Below, piece after piece: positions 1 to 5,690 of a stretch of DNA of 18,531 bases; position 1 is the first letter of the stretch, and the number at the start of each line of letters is the position of its first letter. The notes beneath the pieces are model-generated. The model was not told the origin of the DNA. It was given only the letters and a program-made list of their open reading frames with translations, and did not search any database. The stretch lies in NCBI GenBank assembly GCA_946619625.1, contig CAMOMF010000083.1, forward strand, positions 1-18,531, given 5' to 3'. This DNA is from an uncultured Bacteroidales bacterium. Lineage in GTDB: Bacteria > Bacteroidota > Bacteroidia > Bacteroidales > Paludibacteraceae. Both the position numbers and the translations under genes were made by a program.

Positions 1-621
1 AAAAGAGGTACAAAATGTGCTGATTTTACATTTTAATTGCCATTTTTGCGGATTTTACGCAAATTCGGCCTTTATAATGTCGATTTTCCAGGTTTCCATC
101 CTCTGCCCTTTTACGACTTTAACGACTTTAATGACTTTTACGACTTTTTTCTACTTCTACTACTACAATATACGCAATATACGCGCTTTTCCACCCTACC
201 CCGCGCCAGGTTGCCAGCCGCTCCCCTCCCCAAGCGAGGCGGAAAACCACCCTATTATGGGCAAAATTGACCATTTTTCGCAAGAAATGAGCCTTTTTTC
301 GCCTTTTCAAGTCCAGCGCCTCCCCTCCCCCGCCGAAATGGGGAACCATAGTGTCCTGTATACGGCCGGGAATATGGTTTACCGTAAAACGGTTCACATA
401 AAATGGTTAATCCCCTACCCCGGCAGGGCGGCCGCCTGCACTGTTTTAAAATCGCGTCAAAATGCCCCTATTTTGCGTTGTTTTGCTGAATGTGTTTCTA
501 TACCAGGAAAGTATCAAAACGTAATACAACCGGCATTTCATGCCAATATACGCGCCCCGCACATAATTTGCCCCGCCCCGGATCCCGTCCCCCGCCCTGC
601 TGCCTGTGTTATCAGGGCATG
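1..621. other. Gene-poor region with short repeats, downstream of a terminator
   Basis: I see no gene I can defend here. The long plus-strand frame has cysteine-rich, proline-rich translation and no ribosome binding site. A minus-strand frame from GTG at 397 to 128 also lacks a well-placed binding site. The region carries 9-bp direct repeats (113-148 and 168-185) and three GGTTNAY motifs at 376, 391 and 405. On the minus strand the 113-148 repeats read as Val-Val-Lys repeats in a frame that continues to a short sequence METWKIDIIKAEFA, one base out of frame with the 397-128 reading. A decayed gene or the leader of a gene beyond the left edge are both possible. Confidence 0.4.
113..148. repeat. 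Four tandem 9-bp repeats (ACGACTTTA-like)
   Basis: Four consecutive 9-bp units, ACGACTTTA, ACGACTTTA, ATGACTTTT and ACGACTTTT, are read directly. A second 9-bp doublet, AATATACGC twice, follows at about 168-185. Such arrays can be iterons, low-complexity codon repeats or slippage products. No function can be assigned. Confidence 0.7.
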
Positions 622-647
622 AAAAAACCGGGGTTATTATGCCCCGG
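622..647 (-). terminator. Rho-independent terminator of the leftward operon
   Basis: On the minus strand a 6-bp CCGGGG/CCCCGG stem with an 8-nt loop is followed at once by six T residues. The stop codon of the last leftward gene (637-639) lies in the loop, so the terminator directly closes the operon. Confidence 0.85.
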
Positions 648-1053
648 CTCTTTCAAGCGCTTTTTCTGTTTTCATGATATCGTTTTCTATTGCCCGGCGC
701 CGGTGTTGTGCGGCGTATAATTCCCGGCGTTCCCGGTCTATATTTTTTTGACTGATAACCGCGCCGTATTGGTTCACGTTTTCCATGTGTTCTACCCTGC
801 CCCGCGCCCGGTCTTCATCATTGCGGGCGCTGGTTAAATCGGTGTATAATTCCCGGATCCGTTCCCGATAAAAATCCCCGCTGCCCGGCAGGCATTCCCG
901 GAAATAGCTGCCCTGCCCCGGTTCCGGTGTATTGTCTACAATGGGCGCCGGTTCCGTTTCTGTATCCGGGACGGTATACCGGCGACGCCCTGCCCCGCGC
1001 AACCATAGCAGGAACGGCACAAAGGAAACAAGAAACGCTATTATTTTAATCAT
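637..1053 (-). CDS. Hypothetical membrane-anchored coiled-coil protein (138 aa)
   Basis: I do not recognise a family. The N terminus (MIKIIAFLVSFVPFLLWL) is one membrane segment or uncleaved signal anchor, followed by a short basic patch (RGAGRRR), a proline- and acid-rich linker (about residues 27-46), and a charged helical C-terminal half rich in Arg, Glu and Ala that should form a coiled coil. A cell-surface or membrane-tethered role is inference only. ATG 1053 is chosen over upstream in-frame options because AAGGGGGAT (1060-1068 on the plus strand) sits seven bases before it. It is the last gene of the leftward operon, 16 bases after the preceding stop, and its own stop lies in the terminator hairpin. 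Confidence 0.75.
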   Translation of the reverse strand: MIKIIAFLVSFVPFLLWLRGAGRRRYTVPDTETEPAPIVDNTPEPGQGSYFRECLPGSGDFYRERIRELYTDLTSARNDEDRARGRVEHMENVNQYGAVISQKNIDRERRELYAAQHRRRAIENDIMKTEKALERAGA

Positions 1054-1069
1054 GATATAATCCCCCTTT

Positions 1070-1261
1070 TCACACTTTGAAAACGTCAACGGTGCATGGT
1101 TCGTATGTTATGCAAGTGTTGTTATCAAACCATATTTCCGTGATACCGTCGGCGGCCGTGAAACTAAACATTGCATTTTTTACTATTTCCCGGGCGCCCG
1201 TCTTCCGGTCGATAACAGCAAAATCATACAGCGGGCGGATATAAACTGATCCTCTATTCAT
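1070..1261 (-). CDS. Hypothetical small protein (63 aa)
   Basis: No family is recognised. The protein is short, beta-rich in appearance and ends FKV, with two cysteines (NTCITYEPC). Its ATG overlaps the end of the preceding gene by eight bases and lacks the AAGGGGGAT leader of its neighbours, so translation is probably coupled to the upstream gene. The tight packing in the operon and the coupling are the main reasons for accepting it as real. Confidence 0.65.
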   Translation of the reverse strand: MNRGSVYIRPLYDFAVIDRKTGAREIVKNAMFSFTAADGITEIWFDNNTCITYEPCTVDVFKV

Positions 1262-1514
1262 TTTCCGCGCCTGCCTTTTTCAGATATACGCGCTTGCAAA
1301 AACGCGTTGAAACGCTATTGGGGGCAAGGTAGAAAAGCTGCCCGGCGCGCTTGCCCTTGCCCGCCCGGTAAACCGGCGCGGTATTTTCATTAAATTTCAC
1401 GCGGGAAATATAACCCACTTGCAACATAATTTCCCCGCTTTTGATATATCCAGCCTTTACGGCGTCCGCAAAAGTATCAAACGCGATTTTGCAATTAAAA
1501 TTCAGTGTATTCAT
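1254..1514 (-). CDS. Hypothetical small protein (86 aa)
   Basis: Unknown function. The start at ATG 1514 (MNTLNFNCK) is set by the leader AAGGGGGAT at 1521-1529 on the plus strand; the same leader overlaps the stop codon of the preceding gene. The C-terminal half is basic and shows a K-x-AG-x-L/F-Y then RVYL arrangement that also occurs in the next upstream gene (1528-1785), so the two may be distant paralogues. No catalytic motif or membrane segment is visible. Confidence 0.75.
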   Translation of the reverse strand: MNTLNFNCKIAFDTFADAVKAGYIKSGEIMLQVGYISRVKFNENTAPVYRAGKGKRAGQLFYLAPNSVSTRFCKRVYLKKAGAENE

Positions 1515-1527
1515 GAAATAATCCCCC

Positions 1528-1785
1528 TTATTTAAATTCGTGCAATTCGCACAAGTAAACGCGGTTTTTTGAACCGTCCGCAAAACGTGCCGTGAAATAT
1601 AACCCGGCCGGTTTGTTTCCTAAATATTCATCCCACGTTTTCGGCGCCCTGAAATTAATAACCGCTTTATGGGACCCGTTCATATCACGGTAAAGCATTT
1701 TTCCATTATCTATGCCCAAAATAGACAAAAATTTTCCATTAACTCTATATGTTCTATAACCGGCGCTGTAATCCGTTGTGATCAT
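1528..1785 (-). CDS. Hypothetical small protein (85 aa)
   Basis: Unknown function. It begins MITTDYSAGY at ATG 1785, seven bases after the AAGGGGGAT leader (1792-1800 on the plus strand). The C terminus has NKPAGLYF followed by NRVYL, resembling KRAGQLFY and KRVYL of the downstream gene, which hints at a shared small beta domain. Gap to the downstream gene is 13 bases. A nucleic-acid-binding or inhibitor role would be guesswork. Confidence 0.75.
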   Translation of the reverse strand: MITTDYSAGYRTYRVNGKFLSILGIDNGKMLYRDMNGSHKAVINFRAPKTWDEYLGNKPAGLYFTARFADGSKNRVYLCELHEFK

Positions 1786-1801
1786 GATTAAATCCCCCTT
1801 T

Positions 1802-1945
1802 TCAGAATTCACGCGGGCACGTTGCCGCGTATATGGTTTTATAGTCCTTTTCGGCGGGGCGCTTGTTTTCCGCCTGCCCCGCCCCGGCTGCCGATATCAG
1901 GAAAAGAACGACAGCAACAACGATTGATAATATTCCGATTGACAT
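1802..1945 (-). CDS. Hypothetical single-pass small membrane protein (47 aa)
   Basis: This short frame fills the gap between 1785 and 1964. It begins MSIGILSIVVAVVLFLIS, a hydrophobic stretch of about 17 residues that would serve as a membrane anchor or signal sequence, and continues with AAGAGQAENKRP and a short charged tail ending CPREF. A GGGGTG sequence lies about six bases before ATG 1945, a variant of the operon's usual G-rich leader. Gaps of 18 and 16 bases to the flanking genes match the operon's packing. The AGAGQA stretch could be a signal peptidase site, but this is uncertain. No family is recognised. Confidence 0.6.
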   Translation of the reverse strand: MSIGILSIVVAVVLFLISAAGAGQAENKRPAEKDYKTIYAATCPREF

Positions 1946-1963
1946 ATTGCACCCCGCCCCGGT

Positions 1964-2713
1964 TTAATGGGCGTATACGGCACGGCGTGCGCCCCTTTTC
2001 GCGTGGTAGCAATAACCGCACGTTTTGCACTGTATCCCCGTGCGGTGCCCGTGGCAATCTACGGCGGGGCAATGTGGCAACGCTGAAATTTCCGGGTTGC
2101 TGCCGTCGTCATATATGAATTGCGGCAAATCCGCGATCGGTTCAGAAACGCCCGCCCACGGGCTGCACTGAAGCGAAAAGTTAACCGGCAAATTGTCGAC
2201 GCCGTACCGGTAGACAAGCGCGTTGCATTTTGTATATGCTCCAAAATGCGTTTCCGGGTGCCGTTTCATCATTTCGCACATTTCCGAAAAGTAAATAAAT
2301 GATTTTTCGCCCGGCTGCCCGTTGTCGTCAACGTCAATCATAAAGTCGCCGGTATCATGCACCCGGAAAAGCTCCGGGGCGTTGCCGTCCGCGTATATTG
2401 CCGCTTCCAGCGCCTGCACTGCCGCGGCTGGATCCAGCTTCACAAAAAACGTATTTTCGGCCGCGTGAACAAAAGTCATGGTATAGCGTGTCATACGCTT
2501 TGCATAACAACCCGGGCAATTTTGGCCACAAGTGCCGGTGCAGTCTTCCGGGATAATGCCCCGGCTTGCATACGTTTCAAGCGCGTTTTCGGTTTTCGGC
2601 GTCGCGCCGTTGTACATCTGCCGCACGTCCCCGGCCAAAAGATTAAAAGAATCAATCCCGGTTTTACTGTTATCATGAGACACAAAAACCTTGCAATTTT
2701 CAGTTGTAAACAT
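1964..2713 (-). CDS. Gp88-family cysteine-rich phage protein (249 aa)
   Basis: This matches my recollection of the phage Gp88 family (Pfam GP88), whose biochemical role is not established as far as I know. Visible family features are a cysteine cluster at residues 58-69 (C-x3-C-x3-C-x2-C, then YAKR), the signature RVHDTGDF at 117-124, and HPETHFGAYTK at 152-162. A second cysteine set lies near the C terminus (C215, C220, C229, C232, C235). Within the first cluster C62, C66 and C69 give the spacing C-x3-C-x2-C, as in radical SAM iron-sulphur sites. That is suggestive but not proof. ATG 2713 is fixed by the AAGGGGGAT leader at 2723-2731. It is the longest and only recognisable gene of the operon. 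Confidence 0.75.
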   Translation of the reverse strand: MFTTENCKVFVSHDNSKTGIDSFNLLAGDVRQMYNGATPKTENALETYASRGIIPEDCTGTCGQNCPGCYAKRMTRYTMTFVHAAENTFFVKLDPAAAVQALEAAIYADGNAPELFRVHDTGDFMIDVDDNGQPGEKSFIYFSEMCEMMKRHPETHFGAYTKCNALVYRYGVDNLPVNFSLQCSPWAGVSEPIADLPQFIYDDGSNPEISALPHCPAVDCHGHRTGIQCKTCGYCYHAKRGARRAVYAH

Positions 2714-2772
2714 TATAATAAAATCCCCCTTGTAAAAATTTGGTTTTGGTAGAATCGGTTTTTCTTGTGGGC

Positions 2773-2810
2773 GCCACTTGTCAAAATGCAATTTGCAAGT
2801 GGCATTTTTT
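2773..2810 (+). terminator. Hairpin with T tract between two leftward genes
   Basis: GCCACTTG (2773-2780) and CAAGTGGC (2796-2803) form an 8-bp stem, followed on the plus strand by ATTTTTT. The T tract is on the plus side, so it would stop rightward (antisense) transcription. In the leftward message it would be a plain hairpin in the 95-base gap, perhaps affecting stability. Confidence 0.45.
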
Positions 2811-3483
2811 AAAAGTCTATAGTTTCCATCCGTTCCGGTTCACGGTTTTCAACATATTCATAATGAAAACCGGAATTGTAAACATTGCGGACGCGCTGCC
2901 GTTTCCGTTCCGGGCGCGCCTTTTCGCTTGCGCTATGGTTAACAAGTGCCTGATAAAGTGCCCGCGCTGCCGCGTCAATTACCGTTTCCGGGCAAGTACA
3001 AGTGAATAACGGATCATACAAGAAAAGCTGTTTGTCGACTTCAAAACTGTAATAATCGCGGCTGTATTTCCCGTTAACAACCGGGATTTTGTGCCCGTAA
3101 AACGGGAAAAACATATTGTCGTCAAACTGGAAATAATAGTGGAAACCGTCGACAACAAAAGAAATATATGTTGACTGGTTTACCCGGCGCGGCGTGTTAT
3201 CAATAAGCATATACCGCGCAAGTTTGTTTTCATGTTCCGCGATTGCGTTGTTGCGCGTTTCATTGTCTGCACCGTAAATTTCGCGGGCACGCTTGAAAGA
3301 GTCAACAAGTCTTTTCTCATTTTTAACCGCTTCCAAAAGAGAACGGTTAACAATGGAAAATTCAGTGCCCGGCTTTACCCGGCCGCCGTTTTCGGCGACA
3401 ATTTCCGCAAGCCGGTTAATTACCCGGCAGGCGTTGAACGTCCACGACGACGGGAACAATGTTTCACCTTTTCTTGCTATCAT
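2809..3483 (-). CDS. Hypothetical protein (224 aa)
   Basis: No family is recognised. The protein starts MIARKGETLFPSSW at ATG 3483, preceded by AAGGGGGAT (3492-3500 on the plus strand). The N-terminal 90 residues look helical and charged. The middle is rich in aromatic residues (FHYYFQFDDNMFFPFYGHK), suggesting a beta-rich core, and the C-terminal 50 residues are basic (ARPERKRQRVR) before an acidic end. The paired cysteines in FTCTCPE are isolated and unlikely to form a metal site alone. It is the second largest gene of the leftward operon. Confidence 0.75.
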   Translation of the reverse strand: MIARKGETLFPSSWTFNACRVINRLAEIVAENGGRVKPGTEFSIVNRSLLEAVKNEKRLVDSFKRAREIYGADNETRNNAIAEHENKLARYMLIDNTPRRVNQSTYISFVVDGFHYYFQFDDNMFFPFYGHKIPVVNGKYSRDYYSFEVDKQLFLYDPLFTCTCPETVIDAAARALYQALVNHSASEKARPERKRQRVRNVYNSGFHYEYVENREPERMETIDF

Positions 3484-3557
3484 GATTTTTTATCCCCCTT
3501 AATAAATTGTATTTTGATTTGTTTCCGGGATCCGTTGTTTTCCCGTGAATACCGGCG

Positions 3558-3571
3558 GACGGTTGCCCGTC
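3558..3571 (-). other. Small hairpin in an intergenic gap
   Basis: On the minus strand GACGG and CCGTC enclose the tetraloop GCAA. It lies in the 107-base gap between the genes starting at 3791 and 3483 and has no T tract, so it is not a terminator. It may be incidental. Confidence 0.35.
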
Positions 3572-3590
3572 GGCATTGGCTGAAAAACAA

Positions 3591-3791
3591 TTACTTGTAA
3601 ATCCGCATTGCTTTGTTAACAATGCGCGTTTCCTCTCTTTTCGCTTTCGCCTGCACTTTTTTCCGCGTTTCCGCTTTGTACATTTTCCAGCATACAACGC
3701 CGGTCACGTTGTTGATGAATTCCATCTCTATAGTATGAAAACCATCAAAGTCAACATAATGGTACCAATTGCAAGTTATTACTTTGTTCAT
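3591..3791 (-). CDS. Hypothetical small basic protein (66 aa)
   Basis: Unknown function. The N-terminal half is aromatic and neutral (CNWYHYVDFDGFHTIEMEF), and the C-terminal half is strongly basic (KAETRKKVQAKAKREE), as in small nucleic-acid-binding phage proteins; that role is inference. The leader before ATG 3791 reads GAGGGGAAA, a variant of the AAGGGGGAT shared by the neighbours. The gap to the upstream gene is 16 bases and to the downstream gene 107 bases. Confidence 0.7.
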   Translation of the reverse strand: MNKVITCNWYHYVDFDGFHTIEMEFINNVTGVVCWKMYKAETRKKVQAKAKREETRIVNKAMRIYK

Positions 3792-3807
3792 TGTTTTTTC
3801 CCCTCTT

Positions 3808-4098
3808 TTAATTTAGTTTGAAATAATCTTTTATCATTTTATCGCTGTTAAACGGCAGCGGATCCACAAAAGGTTTTTCGGCGCTTATTTCACTGTATTT
3901 CTCAAAAGCTTTTTTTGCCCTTTTGAAATTACCGGTTGTTGTGCGGTTGTAAAATGGACTGATACCATACCCGGCTCCGCGTATTTGTTTATCTATTGCG
4001 GTATATTCTTTTGTGCGCGGATTGTAGATAACAGCAGCGCGGCAATTATTCAGAACAAGTGTTGTCTCGCATATTAAGTGATATAAATCCGTTGTCAT
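3808..4098 (-). CDS. Hypothetical protein, first gene of the leftward operon (96 aa)
   Basis: No family is recognised. ATG 4098 (MTTDLYHLICETT) is selected because AAGGGGGAT is at 4107-4115 on the plus strand. The protein is mixed alpha/beta in appearance, with a glycine-rich turn (RGAGYGISPFY) and a basic stretch (FKRAKKAFEKYSE). As the first gene it lies some 85 bases downstream of the candidate leftward promoter at 4191-4218. Confidence 0.72.
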   Translation of the reverse strand: MTTDLYHLICETTLVLNNCRAAVIYNPRTKEYTAIDKQIRGAGYGISPFYNRTTTGNFKRAKKAFEKYSEISAEKPFVDPLPFNSDKMIKDYFKLN

Positions 4099-4165
4099 GT
4101 TTTCGGATCCCCCTTTTTTAAATTGTCTGTTTTGCCCTTCCCGGCTGGCTGCCGGGCGCTTAACA

Positions 4166-4218
4166 GCATACACATAATATCACGGCATACATTATATTTC
4201 AATTCGCAAAATGCACAA
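4166..4218 (-). promoter_or_regulatory. Candidate promoter of the leftward operon, with a 19-bp direct repeat
   Basis: On the minus strand TTGTGC (4213-4218) and TATAAT (4191-4196) are separated by 16 bases. The -10 is perfect but the -35 matches in only three positions. The plus strand here has GCATACA followed by an AT tract starting at 4166 and again at 4185, a 19-base period covering the -10, which could be an operator. Confidence 0.45.
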
Positions 4219-4346
4219 ATCTATAATGAAATACCGTATATTTTTATAGCAAATTATACAACGATTGCAACACATTGCACAACGTGCCCGGATACCGGCG
4301 CCCGCTGCTGCATAATTCAATATTTAATAAGGTAGGAAAATGCAAA

Positions 4347-4595
4347 ATGCCCCGTACTGAAGCACAACGACGCGCGCAAAATAAATATGATGCAGCGCAT
4401 TACACAAGTTTAACTATCAAGGTAACCAGAGAATACGCGGATACAGTCCGCGCCGTATGCGCTGCCGCTGGCGTTGCCCCTGCTGCTATCATGCGCGCTG
4501 CGCTGGATGCATTTATAAAAGAGAATGCAACCAGAGACAATGCAACCGGCGACGCGCGCCCGGATCCGCCCAGCGGGCAAGAGGTACAACCATAA
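4347..4595 (+). CDS. Ribbon-helix-helix (Arc/CopG-like) DNA-binding protein (82 aa)
   Basis: The N terminus (MPRTEAQRRAQNKYDAAHY) is typical of small Clostridia RHH-type proteins as I recall them. A beta-strand segment (TSLTIKVTREY, residues 16-26) is followed by two helices (ADTVRAVCAAAG and APAAIMRAALDAFIKEN). The tail after about residue 65 is polar and probably disordered. Such proteins bind operators as dimers, so it may control one or both divergent transcription units; this is inferred from position. ATG 4347 is preferred over an upstream in-frame ATG at 4275 because GGTAGG (4331-4336) lies about ten bases before it and family similarity begins there. Confidence 0.7.
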   Translation: MPRTEAQRRAQNKYDAAHYTSLTIKVTREYADTVRAVCAAAGVAPAAIMRAALDAFIKENATRDNATGDARPDPPSGQEVQP

Positions 4596-4644
4596 ACCCA
4601 TTAATCCAGTATGATTATAGAGCTTATATGTGTACAATGGTATC

Positions 4645-4722
4645 TATGACAAATCGTAATAGATGATGATCTATGAGAGATTGTAATAGATGATATTATG
4701 TATGAAGGATTGGCATACTAAC
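4645..4722. repeat. 28-bp tandem repeat, two full copies and a partial third
   Basis: Units begin TATGA at 4645, 4673 and 4701, a constant 28-base period. The first two share GTAATAGATGAT and most flanking bases; the third keeps TATGA then GGATTG before diverging. This looks like an iteron or operator array just after the RHH gene. Confidence 0.7.
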
Positions 4723-4771
4723 CATTATATTAAATTACTTGCGCCAAATTTTACAAAAGCAGGGTATATAG

Positions 4772-4801
4772 TTGACAATAGTCAATCATTATGCTGATAA
4801 G
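4772..4801 (+). promoter_or_regulatory. Candidate rightward promoter with operator palindrome
   Basis: A perfect -35 TTGACA (4772-4777) is followed 18 bases later by GATAAG (4796-4801), a partial -10. The -35 lies within TTGAC-AATA-GTCAA (4772-4785), and the predicted start falls in the perfect palindrome GATTAACGTTAATC (4801-4814). A near-palindrome, ATCTCG to CGAGAT, spans 4812-4840. This is a plausible regulated promoter for the rightward genes, but the distance to the first gene is over 600 bases. Confidence 0.4.
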
Positions 4802-5175
4802 ATTAACGTTAATCTCGGATAATAATATATTATGCGAGATATTCAGCCGCAAAACAGGGGAATAACAAGGGAGTAAACAAGAATATGTAAACCTTTTGTG
4901 AGCGGGCGAGATTGTAACCATTTTATGTTAACCTCGCTGTGCGCCTGTAGCGGACAGATGTCCTTCCCCGACGGACTCGACCCGGGTGCGGGGATATGCG
5001 CTCCCCCGGCCTGGAGCGGGTTAGTGCCAAAAATATCCCCCAAGTGCAAAAAGACCCTCACTGTCACCATGCTCACTGCGATGTAGCGTGGCGGGTTGGG
5101 TGCAAAGTGGAAAGTGGGCAACCACTATATATAGTGTAGCCACAACCCTCTTGATATTGTTAAAGAACCCTCAAT

Positions 5176-5292
5176 GGAACAGGGAACAGTAGGAACACAA
5201 AAATCTCGGACAGAGTTGGTGAAAAATAACTTTATTGGTTATTTTCTGAAAATATTTATTAGGAAAATCGTGTTCCTTGTGTTCCGTGTTCC
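5176..5292. repeat. Mirrored array of six GGAACA motifs
   Basis: GGAACA occurs at 5176, 5183 and 5192, and its complement TGTTCC at 5271, 5280 and 5287. The spacings are 7 and 9 on the left and 9 and 7 on the right, so the two 22-base arrays are inverted copies with 19 of 22 positions identical, separated by 73 AT-rich bases. This is a probable multi-subunit protein binding site. Confidence 0.75.
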
Positions 5293-5400
5293 TTAGACAA
5301 GGCTAACTGGGGTGGAGCTGGGTTGTGGTCTGGGAATTTATCAGTTTATCGAATATTTGAGGGTTCATGTTTGCGTTTTGGCGGGGGAAAGCGTATCTTG

Positions 5401-5417
5401 TTAACCGAAAAGGTTAA
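5401..5417 (+). other. Hairpin upstream of the first packaging gene
   Basis: TTAACC and GGTTAA enclose the loop GAAAA, ending about 14 bases before the GGGGAGGA ribosome binding site of the gene starting at 5445. It could tune translation or be incidental. Confidence 0.35.
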
Positions 5418-5444
5418 AACGCGAAAAGCGGGGAGGAAACGGTC

Positions 5445-5690
5445 ATGTTGGTGACGGATTTAGGGAAAACGTTCGGAATTGCGCTTTGGGAGCAGAGAAT
5501 GCAGAGGAGCGACGTGTGCGCGGCCTTCAAAATAACCCCAGGGAGTCTGTCGAGGTTGCTCCACAAGTCGATGCCGACACCACAACTTGTAGAAATCCTC
5601 GACACGATGGGGTACGACATTGAACTCACGTTGGTGCGAAAGAAAGGCGCAGGAGGGAGAAATGCGGCGGAGGTGAAGCACAATGAGTGA
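5445..5690 (+). CDS. Small helix-turn-helix protein upstream of the large terminase (81 aa)
   Basis: The segment from about residue 20 to 60 (RSDVCAAFKITPGSLSRLLHK then LVEILDTMGYDIELTLV) has the shape of an HTH of the Cro/XRE kind found in short phage proteins: recognition helix, then a helix leading to a beta strand with GYDIEL. It sits directly before the large terminase, overlapping it by eight bases, the usual place of the small terminase subunit. At 81 residues it is shorter than a typical small terminase, so it may instead be a regulator. A GGGGAGGA site precedes ATG 5445. The mirrored GGAACA array about 150 bases upstream is an attractive target, but this is inference. Confidence 0.7.
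   Translation: MLVTDLGKTFGIALWEQRMQRSDVCAAFKITPGSLSRLLHKSMPTPQLVEILDTMGYDIELTLVRKKGAGGRNAAEVKHNE

Larger units (their letters stand above)
4596..5444. other. Long control region between the RHH gene and the packaging genes
   Basis: No gene is supported over this 849-base stretch. It holds three 28-bp tandem repeats (4645-4722), a promoter-like site with palindromes (4772-4840), a GC-rich segment able to form several hairpins (about 4940-5020), a 14-bp palindrome CACTATATATAGTG (5123-5136), a mirrored GGAACA array (5176-5292), and a small hairpin before the next gene (5401-5417). This density of symmetric elements is typical of regulatory or packaging-initiation sequence. Confidence 0.6.

Noticed and set aside
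128..397. Minus-strand frame of 89 codons starting with GTG
   Set aside because: The G-rich sequence upstream is too far from the start, the terminator lies before it, and the end dissolves into the 9-bp repeats. Kept only as a possible gene remnant.
17..622. Long plus-strand open frame of 201 codons
   Set aside because: No ribosome binding site, improbable Cys/Pro/Phe-rich composition, and it runs against the terminator and repeats; it looks like a chance frame.
3499..3576. 25-codon minus-strand frame beginning MPTGNRPP and ending at the next gene's leader
   Set aside because: It has no ribosome binding site and only its position supports it.
4843..5121. Open frames on both strands across the GC-rich control segment
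   Set aside because: They need TTG or GTG starts without binding sites and overlap the symmetric elements; structured non-coding DNA explains them better.
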